From Serratia fonticola (GTDB lineage Bacteria; Pseudomonadota; Gammaproteobacteria; Enterobacterales; Enterobacteriaceae), in NCBI RefSeq assembly GCF_006715025.1, contig NZ_VFMK01000001.1:496001-560000 (forward strand): 64,000 nucleotides of DNA. The letters run 5' to 3'. A program made the position numbers and the translations under genes. How positions within the stretch are numbered: the stretch's first letter is position 1; every line of letters begins with the position of its first letter. The notes beneath the pieces are model-generated. The model saw nothing but the letters and a program-made list of their open reading frames with translations. It searched no databases and was not told where the DNA came from. This document shows, piece by piece, positions 8,265 through 17,071 of this stretch.

Positions 8265-9464
8265 ATGTTAATGAAGATAATGAGAAAAATTGAAAACTTT
8301 CACCTGTTGGTGATGCTGATCCTGCTGGTTGCCGTCGGTCAGATGGCGCAAACTATATATGTACCCACTATCGCAGATATTGCCCACGATCTGTCGGTTC
8401 GCACAGGTGCCGTACAGCGCGTGATGGCGGCTTATCTGATGACCTATGGTTTCTCACAGTTGATCTACGGACCCCTTTCCGACCGCATTGGCCGCCGCCC
8501 GGTGATCCTGGCTGGCATGATGATTTTCCTGCTTGGCGCCTTGGGCGCATTGCTGTCTAACAGTTTAACGATGCTGGTAGCGGCCAGCGCTATTCAGGGG
8601 ATGGGAACCGGCGTGGCGGGGGTGATGGCCAGAACCATGCCGCGCGATTTGTACGCCGGTACGGCACTGCGTTACGCCAACAGTTTGTTGAACATGGGGA
8701 TTTTGGTCAGCCCGCTCCTGGCACCAGTGATAGGTGGCGCGCTGGCGATGATATTTGGCTGGCGCGCCTGCTATGCCTTTTTATTGGTGCTTTGCAGCGG
8801 AGTGGCCTTCGCTATGTACCGTTGGTTGCCTGAGACCCGGCCTCAGCAGACGGAAAAACGCCGCATGTTCTCCAGCTTCCGTCAACTGTTGGCCGACGGC
8901 ACTTTCAGCTGCTATCTGGTGATGCTGATCGGCGCTCTGGCCGGTATCGCCGTCTTTGAAGCCAGCTGTGGCGTTTTAATGGGGGGCGTGCTGGGGTTGA
9001 GTGGCATGACGGTCAGTATTCTGTTTATCCTGCCGATCCCGGCGGCGTTCTTTGGTGCCTGGTATGCCGGACGTGATGGCAAATCCTTCCACAGCCTGAT
9101 GTGGCACTCGGTAATCAGTTGCCTGTTGGCGGGGATAATGATGTGGCTCCCCGGCTGGTTTGGCGTGATGAACATTTGGACACTGATCGTGCCTGCGGCT
9201 CTGTTCTTTTTTGGGGCAGGAATGCTTTTCCCCTTGGCCACGACCGGAGCAATGGAGCCGTTCCCTTATCTGGCCGGTGCCGCGGGAGCACTGGTAGGGG
9301 GCATGCAGAATATGGGCTCTGGCCTGGCAACCTGGCTTTCTGCCATGTTGCCACAGACCGGGCAGTTCAGTCTTGGTCTGTTGATGTTTGCCATGGCGTT
9401 ACTGATTTTGCTGTGTTGGTGGCCGTTATCCAGCCGCATGCAGCATCAGGGGCATGCTGTTTGA
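8265..9464 (+). CDS. emrD: EmrD, MFS multidrug/H+ antiporter
   Basis: The protein of up to 399 residues is a 12-segment major facilitator. It carries the family motif LSDRIGRRPVILAG in loop 2-3, the early segment VAVGQMAQTIYVPTIADIA and the long motif GMGTGVAGVMARTMPRDLY, all matching E. coli EmrD. EmrD exports hydrophobic uncouplers and detergents such as CCCP and benzalkonium. An in-frame ATG at 8280 gives the E. coli-like N-terminus and could be the real start; no strong ribosome site distinguishes them. It is divergent from the SufR-like gene. In E. coli emrD sits elsewhere, near ilvB. Confidence 0.93.
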   Translation: MLMKIMRKIENFHLLVMLILLVAVGQMAQTIYVPTIADIAHDLSVRTGAVQRVMAAYLMTYGFSQLIYGPLSDRIGRRPVILAGMMIFLLGALGALLSNSLTMLVAASAIQGMGTGVAGVMARTMPRDLYAGTALRYANSLLNMGILVSPLLAPVIGGALAMIFGWRACYAFLLVLCSGVAFAMYRWLPETRPQQTEKRRMFSSFRQLLADGTFSCYLVMLIGALAGIAVFEASCGVLMGGVLGLSGMTVSILFILPIPAAFFGAWYAGRDGKSFHSLMWHSVISCLLAGIMMWLPGWFGVMNIWTLIVPAALFFFGAGMLFPLATTGAMEPFPYLAGAAGALVGGMQNMGSGLATWLSAMLPQTGQFSLGLLMFAMALLILLCWWPLSSRMQHQGHAV

Positions 9465-9469
9465 AAGAG

Positions 9470-9500
9470 AAGGGCTCGGCATGCTGAGCCCTTGCTGTTT
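9470..9500. terminator. Terminator hairpin between emrD and glpX
   Basis: Inverted repeat AAGGGCTC / GAGCCCTT with loop GGCATGCT lies between the convergent emrD and glpX ends and is followed by a T-rich stretch. It overlaps the last bases of glpX. Confidence 0.6.
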
Positions 9501-10509
9501 ATAGCAGGAATTCGTGCAGTGCGGCGTCTTTGCGATCCAGATAATGGGTTGAACGGATGCGGCGGATGGTGCGTGACTTCCCGCGGATCAACAGGGTTTC
9601 GGTGGTCGCCATGTTGCCCTTGCGGCTAATGCCCTCCAGCAAATCGCCCTTAGTGATACCGGTTGCGGCAAAGATCACATTGTCGTTGCGCGCCATTTCA
9701 TCCAGTACTAGCACCTTACCGGCTTCGATGCCCATCTGTTTACAGCGGGCCAACTCCTGTTCTCCGATGCGACGGTTTTCTTCGTTATCCCCTTTTACCT
9801 GATGACGAGCCAGCAAGCGGGCTTGCATGTCACCATCCAACGCGCGGATCACGGCTGCGGATATCACCCCCTCTGGTGCGCCACCGATGCCGTACATCAC
9901 ATCCACTTCGCTTTCTGGCATGCAAGTGAGGATCGAGGCGGCAACATCACCGTCGGGTATGGCAAAGACTTTCACTCCGAGCTGTTGCATTTGGGCGATC
10001 ACTGCGTCGTGACGTGGCTTGGCCAGGGTGATTACAGTGAGTTCAGTTATCGGTTTACCCAGACGGGAGGCAATATTGCGCAGGTTTTCAGCCAATGGCA
10101 GATTGAGATCGATCACGCCGCGTGCCAGTGGGCCAACCACCAGCTTTTCCATGTACATATCGGGCGCGTGCAGGAAGGTACCGCGATCGCCAACGGCCAG
10201 TACGGCCAGCGCATTAGACTGCCCCATGGCGGTCATTCGGGTGCCTTCGATCGGATCGACAGCGATATCCACCGCATCCCCTTGGCCTGTGCCGACGTTT
10301 TCGCCGATGTACAGCATCGGCGCTTCATCTATTTCACCTTCGCCAATAACGATCCGGCCATCGATATCCACTTTATTGAGCATAATGCGCATGGCATTAA
10401 CCGCTGCACCGTCAGCGGCGTTTTTATCGCCACGGCCCAACCATTTGTAACCCGCCAGGGCGGCGGCCTCAGTGACGCGGGAAAACTCGATGGCTAATTC
10501 ACGTTTCAT
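9499..10509 (-). CDS. glpX: Class II fructose-1,6-bisphosphatase
   Basis: The 336-residue enzyme hydrolyses fructose 1,6-bisphosphate in gluconeogenesis. Metal and substrate motifs are visible: GEGEIDEAPM near residue 57, AVDPIEGTRMTAMGQ near 84 and GIGGAPEGVISAA near 185. ATG at 10509 gives the exact E. coli length; a longer open frame runs back into glpK but encodes nothing conserved. It is the last gene of glpFKX, although a strong terminator hairpin lies between glpK and glpX, so its expression may be partly uncoupled. Confidence 0.97.
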   Translation of the reverse strand: MKRELAIEFSRVTEAAALAGYKWLGRGDKNAADGAAVNAMRIMLNKVDIDGRIVIGEGEIDEAPMLYIGENVGTGQGDAVDIAVDPIEGTRMTAMGQSNALAVLAVGDRGTFLHAPDMYMEKLVVGPLARGVIDLNLPLAENLRNIASRLGKPITELTVITLAKPRHDAVIAQMQQLGVKVFAIPDGDVAASILTCMPESEVDVMYGIGGAPEGVISAAVIRALDGDMQARLLARHQVKGDNEENRRIGEQELARCKQMGIEAGKVLVLDEMARNDNVIFAATGITKGDLLEGISRKGNMATTETLLIRGKSRTIRRIRSTHYLDRKDAALHEFLL

Positions 10510-10584
10510 GGCAAACCTGTTAGTGAGTAAAAGGAAGGAAATTTCGGCAAAGTTTACCACAGCGCGATGACGGCATGGTGAGGC

Positions 10585-10615
10585 AAAAAAAAGCGCCGCC
10601 CGCAGGCAGCGCATT
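10585..10615 (-). terminator. Terminator after glpK
   Basis: On the minus strand GCGCTGCC-TGC-GGGCGGCGC forms a hairpin (with G-T pairing) followed by eight T residues. It sits between glpK and glpX and could terminate most glpFK transcripts. Confidence 0.75.
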
Positions 10616-10639
10616 CTCAGGGTAAAAAAGCCGCGTTTT

Positions 10640-12148
10640 TTAGTCGTGATCTTCCCACGCTTGCGCACGGGCCACGGCCTTCTTCCAGCCGCTGTAACGG
10701 AAGTTACGCTCGGTGGTTTCGATGCTTGGGCGGAATTCACGCTCGATGTTGGCTTTGCTCTTCACTTCATCCAGATCGTTCCAGAAACCGACTGCCAGCC
10801 CGGCCAGATAGGCAGCACCCAGAGCCGTTACTTCGCGGACTTCAGGACGTTCAACACGCGTTCCCAGAATGTCAGACTGGAACTGCATCAGGAAGTTGTT
10901 GGCAACGGCTCCACCGTCCACTCGCAGTGATTGCAGACGGGTATTGGCATCGGCTTGCATGGCATCCAGGACGTCGCGGGTCTGATAAGCGATAGATTCC
11001 AGCGTGGCACGGATGATGTGGTTACTGTTCACACCACGGGTCAGGCCGAAGATGGCACCACGGGCATACGGATCCCAGTAAGGGGCACCCAAGCCGGTAA
11101 AGGCAGGTACGACGTACACGCCGTTGCTGTCTTTGACCTTGGTGGCAAAGTATTCGGAGTCGGTGGCATCGCTGATCAACTTCAACTCATCACGTAACCA
11201 CTGGATAGACGCACCACCGATAAACACGGCACCTTCCAGCGCGTAGTTCACTTCTCCGCGTGGTCCGCAGGCGATGGTGGTCAGCAGGCCATGGTTGGAG
11301 CGTACAGCCTCCTCACCGGTGTTCATCAGCAGGAAGCAGCCGGTCCCGTAGGTGTTTTTCGCCATACCCGGTTGCACACAGAGTTGGCCATACAACGCTG
11401 CCTGCTGGTCACCGGCGATCCCGGAGATAGGGATACGCGTACCGCCTTTACCGCCGATGTTGGTCTGGCCGTACACTTCTGAAGAGGGACGAACTTTTGG
11501 CAGCATGGCGCGTGGAATATCCAACACTTCCAGCATACGCTCATCCCAATCCAACTGGTGGATGTTGAACATCATAGTACGCGAGGCGTTAGTGTAGTCG
11601 GTTACATGCACCCGCCCCTGGGTCATTTTCCACACCAGCCAGGTGTCGACAGTACCAAACAGCAGTTCGCCGCGTTTGGCACGTTCGCGGGCACCTTCAA
11701 CGTGATCGAGGATCCATTTAACCTTGGTACCGGAGAAATAAGGATCAACCACCAGGCCAGTGTTGTGGCGGATATACTCTTCCAGGCCATCGCGCTTAAG
11801 CTGTTCACAGATTTCTGCGGTGCGGCGGCATTGCCAAACGATGGCGTTGTAAATCGGCTTGCCGGTTTCTTTCTCCCAAACGACGGTGGTTTCACGCTGG
11901 TTAGTGATACCGATACCGGCTACTTGGTCGGAGCTGATATCGGCCTTGGCCAGTACTTCAACCAACGTAGAGCTCTGGGATGACCAGATTTCCATTGGGT
12001 CATGTTCCACCCAACCCGCTTTGGGGTAGATTTGTGTGAATTCACGCTGAGAGACCGCAACAATATTAGCGTCGTGATCGAGCACAACGGCACGCGAACT
12101 GGTCGTTCCCTGATCGAGAGCAACAATATATTTTTTTTCAGTTGTCAT
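10640..12148 (-). CDS. glpK: Glycerol kinase
   Basis: The 502-residue FGGY-family kinase phosphorylates glycerol with ATP to sn-glycerol 3-phosphate. The ATP motif LDQGTTSSRAVV is at residues 11-22, and the FGGY-type sequences TYGTGCFLLMNTG and GGGAxxNxxMQ-like DGGAVANNFLMQFQSD follow. Catalytic Asp is in the IAGDQQAALYG segment near 245. In relatives it is inhibited by fructose 1,6-bisphosphate and by IIA-Glc. AGGA precedes the ATG. It follows glpF in the operon, but the 234-bp gap is almost filled by a repeat element. Confidence 0.98.
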   Translation of the reverse strand: MTTEKKYIVALDQGTTSSRAVVLDHDANIVAVSQREFTQIYPKAGWVEHDPMEIWSSQSSTLVEVLAKADISSDQVAGIGITNQRETTVVWEKETGKPIYNAIVWQCRRTAEICEQLKRDGLEEYIRHNTGLVVDPYFSGTKVKWILDHVEGARERAKRGELLFGTVDTWLVWKMTQGRVHVTDYTNASRTMMFNIHQLDWDERMLEVLDIPRAMLPKVRPSSEVYGQTNIGGKGGTRIPISGIAGDQQAALYGQLCVQPGMAKNTYGTGCFLLMNTGEEAVRSNHGLLTTIACGPRGEVNYALEGAVFIGGASIQWLRDELKLISDATDSEYFATKVKDSNGVYVVPAFTGLGAPYWDPYARGAIFGLTRGVNSNHIIRATLESIAYQTRDVLDAMQADANTRLQSLRVDGGAVANNFLMQFQSDILGTRVERPEVREVTALGAAYLAGLAVGFWNDLDEVKSKANIEREFRPSIETTERNFRYSGWKKAVARAQAWEDHD

Positions 12149-12177
12149 AAGTTTCGTCCTGCTGTTGTTAACCGTTA

Positions 12178-12369
12178 AACCCGTCGTCTTTCAGGTTGCA
12201 TGGTTGTCGGCGGCTCTGGTTCACCCGAATCATTGGCTGGTGTGTTCATCGGGATGATGAGCCTCATCGAGGCTCACTTGAAAAGCCAACACTAGCGTTG
12301 TTTAAAGCGGTTGAAAACCGATTCGTCACTCTGCTGCTGCCTACCTGCATCTTGAAATCCATAGGGTAT
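12178..12369. repeat. Palindromic-end intergenic repeat (long copy) between glpF and glpK
   Basis: The segment begins AACCCGTCGTCTTTCAG and ends CTTGAAATCCATAGGGTAT. Both ends recur at 13676-13721: read on the minus strand, ACCCTATGGATTTCAAG and TGAAAGACGACGGGT are identical in the two copies. The outer AACCC/GGGTA ends are nearly inverted repeats, so this looks like a MITE-like, non-coding dispersed element. It lies inside the glpFK transcription unit and starts about 30 bp upstream of the glpK start. Confidence 0.8.
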
Positions 12370-12382
12370 CAAACTGTGGCAA

Positions 12383-13228
12383 TTAGGCTTTATGCTGTTC
12401 TGACTTGGCGGCAGGCTGTTCTTCCTCGACGCAAACATCACAAGGCAGGTGGCGGCCGATCAGCGCGCGATAACCAAAGGCACCCAGACAAGCACCAACG
12501 ATAGGGCCGAAGATGGGAACCAGGAAGTAAGGAATATCGCGGGCACCGGTAAAGGCAACCTTACCCCAGCCCGCCAGAGAGGCGAACAGTTTTGGACCGA
12601 AGTCACGCGCCGGGTTCAATGCGAAGCCGGTTAATGGCCCCATGGAAGCCCCGATGACGGCAATCAGAATACCGATCAGCAGCGGTGCCAATGGGCCGCG
12701 TGGGATGCCATTACCGTCGTCGGTCAGTGCCAGGATCAAGCACATCAGAATGGCCGTGATCACCATTTCTACCAGGAAGGCTTGGCCGACGGAGATATGC
12801 GCGTTTGGATAGGTGGAAAAAATACCCGCCAGATCCAGACTTTCATTGCTGCCACGCACCATCTGGTGAGTGGTTTCAAAATCGACGAACAGGTTGTAAT
12901 ACAGACCGTAGACCAGCGCTGCTGCACAGAACGCCCCTGCAACCTGAGCAACGATAAAGGGGAGTACTTTGCGTCCATCAAAGCAGGCGAACAGCCACAG
13001 CGCAATGGTAACGGCTGGGTTCAGATGTGCGCCGGAGATGGCGGCGGTTAGATAGATGGCCATGGCAACACCCAGGCCCCATATGATACTGATTTCCCAC
13101 TGGCCGAAGCTGGCTCCTGCTAATTTCAGTGCTGCAACACAGCCTACGCCAAAGAAGATCAACAGACCGGTGCCGAGAAATTCTGCGATGCACTGGCCTT
13201 TTAAGGTCGGACTGGTGGATTGGCTCAT
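12383..13228 (-). CDS. glpF: GlpF, glycerol facilitator (aquaglyceroporin)
   Basis: The 281-residue inner-membrane channel has six transmembrane segments and the two half-helix NPA motifs of the MIP family, GAHLNPAVTI near residue 68 and GFALNPARDFGPK near 203. The Asp after the second NPAR marks it as a glycerol channel. It passes glycerol and small polyols by facilitated diffusion, with GlpK trapping the product. It is the first gene of the glpFKX operon. A GlpR-like operator lies about 140 bp upstream. Confidence 0.97.
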   Translation of the reverse strand: MSQSTSPTLKGQCIAEFLGTGLLIFFGVGCVAALKLAGASFGQWEISIIWGLGVAMAIYLTAAISGAHLNPAVTIALWLFACFDGRKVLPFIVAQVAGAFCAAALVYGLYYNLFVDFETTHQMVRGSNESLDLAGIFSTYPNAHISVGQAFLVEMVITAILMCLILALTDDGNGIPRGPLAPLLIGILIAVIGASMGPLTGFALNPARDFGPKLFASLAGWGKVAFTGARDIPYFLVPIFGPIVGACLGAFGYRALIGRHLPCDVCVEEEQPAAKSEQHKA

Positions 13229-13361
13229 AATTTTATTTTCCTATATACGACGGTTATAGGTTCATACCCTGCCGGGTATGTAGGCCTGACGTATTTTGCG
13301 TTTTGGCCCTAGGGTACATTTCTGTCATTTCGTCCTCTTATTGATTGAGGACGTGATGTAA

Positions 13362-13381
13362 ATTTATCGTTAACGAGCATA
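13362..13381. promoter_or_regulatory. Probable GlpR operator upstream of glpF
   Basis: ATTTATCGTT-AACGAGCATA matches the 20-bp GlpR consensus (WATGTTCGWT-AWCGAACATW) at about 16 positions, 9 of 10 in the right half. GlpR represses glpFK in E. coli, with glycerol 3-phosphate as inducer. The match was made by eye; binding is inferred. Confidence 0.5.
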
Positions 13382-13675
13382 AACGAGAAATAGCGAAATC
13401 AAAATGTGTGTGCTCCGTCATGAAATTGAGCGATTTCGCGTTGTTATGTGCTCTTTCTGCACCATAAAACTGTGATCTGACCAGTATTTTGGTTTCCATT
13501 TATTAACAAAGCCGGAACCTGTCAGGAGGTGGTTTTCGGTTTTTGCTGATAGTGGCGGCAGGAAAATTGCAACAGACTGCGCGTTGGGCCGGTATGTTGC
13601 TAGACACTGAGGGGCTGGCTACTTACAATCGTTTTTATTGAAAGAAACGTTTTATCGAGACAGGCGTGTTTACCA

Positions 13676-13721
13676 TATACCCTATGGATTTCAAGCTGCA
13701 ATTTGAAAGACGACGGGTATA
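13676..13721. repeat. Palindromic-end intergenic repeat (short copy) upstream of zapB
   Basis: Arms TATACCC and GGGTATA flank an inner inverted repeat TTTCAA/TTGAAA. Both ends match the ends of the 192-bp copy at 12178-12369, so this is an internally deleted or minimal form of the same element. Confidence 0.75.
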
Positions 13722-13822
13722 AATGCGCGTGTTACTTGGCGCGAGCATATTCGCAGCCGCTGCAACTGATGTTGTGGCGCTACTTATAGATGTACGCCTT
13801 GCTACCATGAGGGGACTGAAGA

Positions 13823-14062
13823 ATGTCATTTGAAGTATTTGAAAAACTGGAAGCAAAAGTTCAGCAGGCGATCGATACCATCACTCTGTTGCAGATGGAA
13901 ATTGAAGAGCTGAAAGAGAAGAATAATTCCCTATCTCAGGAAGTTCAGAATGCGGCAGGTAATCACGAGTCACTGGTGCGTGAAAATCAACAGCTGAAAG
14001 AAGAGCAGCACGTATGGCAAGAGCGTTTGCGTGCATTGTTAGGCAAAATGGAAGAGGTCTGA
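13823..14062 (+). CDS. zapB: ZapB, FtsZ-ring associated coiled-coil protein
   Basis: The 79-residue protein is almost entirely heptad-repeat coiled coil (MSFEVFEKLEAKVQQAIDTI, then leucines spaced 3-4 apart) and matches E. coli ZapB. It binds ZapA and links the Z-ring to MatP and the chromosome terminus during division. A GGGG-type ribosome site lies about 8 nt before the ATG. It converges on rraA with a shared bidirectional terminator. Confidence 0.95.
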   Translation: MSFEVFEKLEAKVQQAIDTITLLQMEIEELKEKNNSLSQEVQNAAGNHESLVRENQQLKEEQHVWQERLRALLGKMEEV

Positions 14063-14081
14063 TTCCTATTAGCCACGATCG

Positions 14082-14106
14082 AAAAGGGCGCCTCAGGCGC
14101 CCTTTT
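14082..14106. terminator. Bidirectional terminator between zapB and rraA
   Basis: AAAAGGGCGCC-TCA-GGCGCCCTTTT is a perfect 11-bp inverted repeat with T4 on both strands. Confidence 0.93.
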
Positions 14107-14119
14107 GCATATTCAGTGG

Positions 14120-14605
14120 TTACTCGATGTCGAGTGGATCTTCCGAGAGGATGATACCGGTGTTATCGGCATACAGGTGATCGCCAGAGAAGAAAGTGAC
14201 CCCGCCGAAGTTAACACGGATATCGCTTTCACCGACGCCCTCACTGGTTGCCCCTACCGGGATGGCTGCCATCGCCTGAATACCGATGTCCAGTTCTTCC
14301 AGGTCGTCTACCTGGCGAACGGCTCCGTAAACGACGATGCCTTCCCACTCGTTCTGAGTGGCTAGACGGGCCAATTCTGCGTCGATCAGCGCCCGGCGTA
14401 CCGAACCGCCGCCATCGATCAGTAACACGCGGCCGCGGCCGTTTTCTTCGAGCAATTCAAACAGCAGGCCGTTATCCTCAAAGCATTTCACCGTGGTGAT
14501 TTGCCCGCCAAATGAAGTACGCCCACCAAAATTGGAGAACAGAGGCTCAACCACGTTGACCTCTTCTTGATAGATATCGCAAAGTTCGGAAGTATCGTAT
14601 TTCAT
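14120..14605 (-). CDS. rraA: RraA, regulator of RNase E activity A
   Basis: The 161-residue protein has the RraA fold signature LIDGGGSVRRALID near residue 68, followed by GIVVYGAVRQVDDL. In E. coli it binds RNase E and RhlB and inhibits mRNA decay. It was once annotated MenG, but it lacks methyltransferase motifs. It is downstream of menA in the same direction (about 100 bp) and converges on zapB. Confidence 0.95.
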   Translation of the reverse strand: MKYDTSELCDIYQEEVNVVEPLFSNFGGRTSFGGQITTVKCFEDNGLLFELLEENGRGRVLLIDGGGSVRRALIDAELARLATQNEWEGIVVYGAVRQVDDLEELDIGIQAMAAIPVGATSEGVGESDIRVNFGGVTFFSGDHLYADNTGIILSEDPLDIE

Positions 14606-14709
14606 AGGATTTTACGTCTGTTTGCCGCTGGAATAACCAGTATATCCCTTTATTCGCCCTGTTGGCAAAGTCATCAGTGCCAGGATGTGTCCCGGCACCT
14701 TTTCGCGGG

Positions 14710-15627
14710 TCAGCTAAGCACCACGCCGATGGCAAATAGCACGTTGGCCAGCAACGCCGCCTTGACCATGTGTTCCAGCATTGGACGCATACCGACGGCT
14801 GTAGGATCGCGCAGTACGCGCAGGCCGTGGCGGAACAGCAGCGGAATGGCTAATACAAACAGCCAGCCCCACAGGCTGTGCAGATTGAGTATGCTAAACA
14901 GGGCAAAACACACCACGGCGGCGATTAACAGCAGTGCGTGATAATAACGTGCCTTTTGTGGGCCAAGGCGGACTGCCAGGGTATTTTTACCATTGGCGCG
15001 GTCACTTTCGATATCGCGCAGATTGTTGATGTTCAGCACCGCCGCAGCCAGCAGACCACAAGCCGTTGCCGGCAACATCACGATGCTGTCGAAAGTGTGG
15101 GTTTGCAGATAGTAGCTGCCCGCTACGCTTAGCCAACCGAAAAACACCAACACTGAAATATCGCCTAACCCCAAATAGCCGTAGGGTCTGGTACCCACGG
15201 TATAGGTAATGGCAGCAACGATCGCCAGCCCACCCAGCACCAGGAAGCCCACCACATCACTGGGTTTTTCGCAGGCAACGGCGATCAACCAGCAGCCTGA
15301 AATGGCAATCAGGATCACCGTCAGCACCAGCGCACGTTTCATCTGACTCTGGGTGATCATACCTTTTTGCATGCCGCGCAAGGGGCCGATACGATCTTCC
15401 TTATCGCTGCCTTTGACCGCATCACCGTAATCATTGGCCAGGTTGGAGAGGATCTGGAGCAGACCCGCAGTGAGAAGAGCCAACAGCGCAACGTCGGGCT
15501 TGAGGCTGCCTTGCCAGGCAGCAATCGCTGAACCGACGACAATGGAGGCAAAGGCCAGCGGCAGGGTTCGTGGTCGTAAACTTTCCAGCCAGGCTTTGGC
15601 CGGGGTGGTGGTGGTTGATAAGCTCAT
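14710..15627 (-). CDS. menA: MenA, 1,4-dihydroxy-2-naphthoate octaprenyltransferase
   Basis: The 305-residue membrane prenyltransferase attaches the isoprenoid tail to dihydroxynaphthoate to give demethylmenaquinone. The first Asp-rich motif of the UbiA family is NLANDYGDAVKGSD near residue 65, the second NNLRDIESDRANGKNT near 190, with about eight hydrophobic segments. ATG at 15627 (MSLSTTTT) was chosen; the nine upstream residues are not conserved. It follows hslU by about 100 bp in the hslVU-menA-rraA run. Confidence 0.95.
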   Translation of the reverse strand: MSLSTTTTPAKAWLESLRPRTLPLAFASIVVGSAIAAWQGSLKPDVALLALLTAGLLQILSNLANDYGDAVKGSDKEDRIGPLRGMQKGMITQSQMKRALVLTVILIAISGCWLIAVACEKPSDVVGFLVLGGLAIVAAITYTVGTRPYGYLGLGDISVLVFFGWLSVAGSYYLQTHTFDSIVMLPATACGLLAAAVLNINNLRDIESDRANGKNTLAVRLGPQKARYYHALLLIAAVVCFALFSILNLHSLWGWLFVLAIPLLFRHGLRVLRDPTAVGMRPMLEHMVKAALLANVLFAIGVVLS

Positions 15628-15724
15628 TTTTCGCTTCAGTAAGTCAAAAGGCAACCCTGGTCAAAAACGCATGTGGGAGGCAATGCCTCCCACAAAGATA
15701 ACTGACAGGACAGTGATAGAGCGA

Positions 15725-17059
15725 TTATAGGATAAAACGACTCAGATCTTCATCCGCTACCAGTTCATCCAGATGATTGCGCACATATTCGGCGTCAATT
15801 GTAATGGATTGGCCGTTAATTTCACTTGCATCGTACGAAATATCTTCCATCAGACGCTCCAGCACGGTATGCAGACGGCGTGCACCGATGTTTTCGGTGC
15901 TTTCGTTAACCTGCCAGGCGGCTTCAGCGATGCGGCGAATACCATCAGCGGTGAAATTAATGGTGACGCCTTCGGTTGCCATTAACGCTTTGTATTGTTC
16001 GGTCAGTGATGCACTTGGCTCCGTCAGGATGCGTTCGAAGTCTTCCGTGGTCAGCGCTTGTAGCTCAACACGGATCGGCAAGCGGCCCTGCAGTTCCGGG
16101 ATCAGATCGGAAGGGCTGGCCGTCTGGAAAGCACCAGAGGCGATAAACAGAATGTGATCGGTTTTCACCATGCCGTGCTTGGTAGAGACCGTACAGCCTT
16201 CCACCAGTGGCAGCAGGTCACGCTGAACACCCTCACGGGAAACGTCCGGGCCGGAACTTTGACCGCTACGCTTACAGATTTTATCGATCTCATCGATAAA
16301 CACGATACCGTGTTGTTCAACGGCTTCGACTGCCTGTTCTTTCAGCTCTTCCGGATTGACCAGTTTGGCGGCTTCTTCTTCGACCAGCAGCTTGAAAGCT
16401 TCTTTGATCTTCAGTTTGCGCGGCTTCTGTTTCTGCCCGCCGAGGTTCTGGAACATCGATTGCAGTTGGCTGGTCATCTCTTCCATACCAGGAGGCGCCA
16501 TGATTTCAACACCCATCGGCGCTGCTGCCAGATCGATTTCGATTTCTTTATCGTCCAACTGGCCTTCACGCAATTTTTTGCGGAATGCCTGGCGTGCGGC
16601 AGAAGGTTCATTTTGCTCTTCGGGCTGACCCCAGTTGTTCTTGGCCGGTGGGATCAGGACGTCGAGAATGCGCTCTTCCGCCATTTCTTCTGCGCGAGTA
16701 CGGTTTTTCTCGATCGACTGCAGACGCACCATTTTTACGGCGGCATCGGTCAGATCGCGGATGATGGAATCCACTTCTTTACCCACGTAGCCCACTTCGG
16801 TGAACTTGGTGGCTTCTACCTTGATGAAGGGGGCATTGGCCAGCTTGGCCAAACGACGGGCGATCTCGGTTTTACCGACGCCGGTCGGGCCGATCATCAG
16901 GATATTTTTCGGGGTCACTTCGTGACGCAGCATCTCGTTGAGCTGCATCCGGCGCCAGCGGTTGCGCAGGGCAATAGCGACAGCACGTTTGGCTTTGTTT
17001 TGGCCAATGATGTAGCTGTCCAGTTCACTGACGATCTCGCGCGGGGTCATTTCAGACAT
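15725..17059 (-). CDS. hslU: HslU, ATPase subunit of the HslVU protease
   Basis: The 444-residue AAA+ unfoldase has Walker A GPTGVGKT at residues 57-64, the intermediate domain near 110-240, Walker B GIVFIDEIDKI near 255, and a C-terminal sensor-2 region GARRLHTVLERL. It ends EDLSRFIL, the C-terminal tail that docks into and activates HslV. It forms the ATP-dependent HslVU protease and starts 12 nt after hslV. Confidence 0.98.
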   Translation of the reverse strand: MSEMTPREIVSELDSYIIGQNKAKRAVAIALRNRWRRMQLNEMLRHEVTPKNILMIGPTGVGKTEIARRLAKLANAPFIKVEATKFTEVGYVGKEVDSIIRDLTDAAVKMVRLQSIEKNRTRAEEMAEERILDVLIPPAKNNWGQPEEQNEPSAARQAFRKKLREGQLDDKEIEIDLAAAPMGVEIMAPPGMEEMTSQLQSMFQNLGGQKQKPRKLKIKEAFKLLVEEEAAKLVNPEELKEQAVEAVEQHGIVFIDEIDKICKRSGQSSGPDVSREGVQRDLLPLVEGCTVSTKHGMVKTDHILFIASGAFQTASPSDLIPELQGRLPIRVELQALTTEDFERILTEPSASLTEQYKALMATEGVTINFTADGIRRIAEAAWQVNESTENIGARRLHTVLERLMEDISYDASEINGQSITIDAEYVRNHLDELVADEDLSRFIL

Positions 17060-17071
17060 GGTATTCGATCC

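Larger units (their letters stand above)
13229..13822. other. Long intergenic region between glpF and zapB
   Basis: No gene is supported here. The part next to glpF holds a perfect small palindrome CATACCC-TGCC-GGGTATG (13263-13280), an inverted repeat CGTCCTC/GAGGACG (13331-13353), a GlpR-like operator (13362-13381) and a CRP half-site TGTGATCT (13471-13478). The part next to zapB holds a short palindromic repeat (13676-13721). A minus-strand open frame at 13635-13856 looks spurious. Confidence 0.6.

Noticed and set aside
10510..10740. In-frame upstream extension of glpX overlapping glpK
   Set aside because: The extra 77 residues are Arg-rich and not conserved, overlap glpK and cross the glpK terminator; the ATG at 10509 gives the exact family length.
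12196..12504. Plus-strand open frame over the glpF end and the repeat
   Set aside because: It is antisense to glpF and composed mostly of repeat sequence.
13635..13856. Minus-strand open frame of 73 codons upstream of zapB
   Set aside because: It covers the palindromic repeat and the zapB start, and has no recognisable family.
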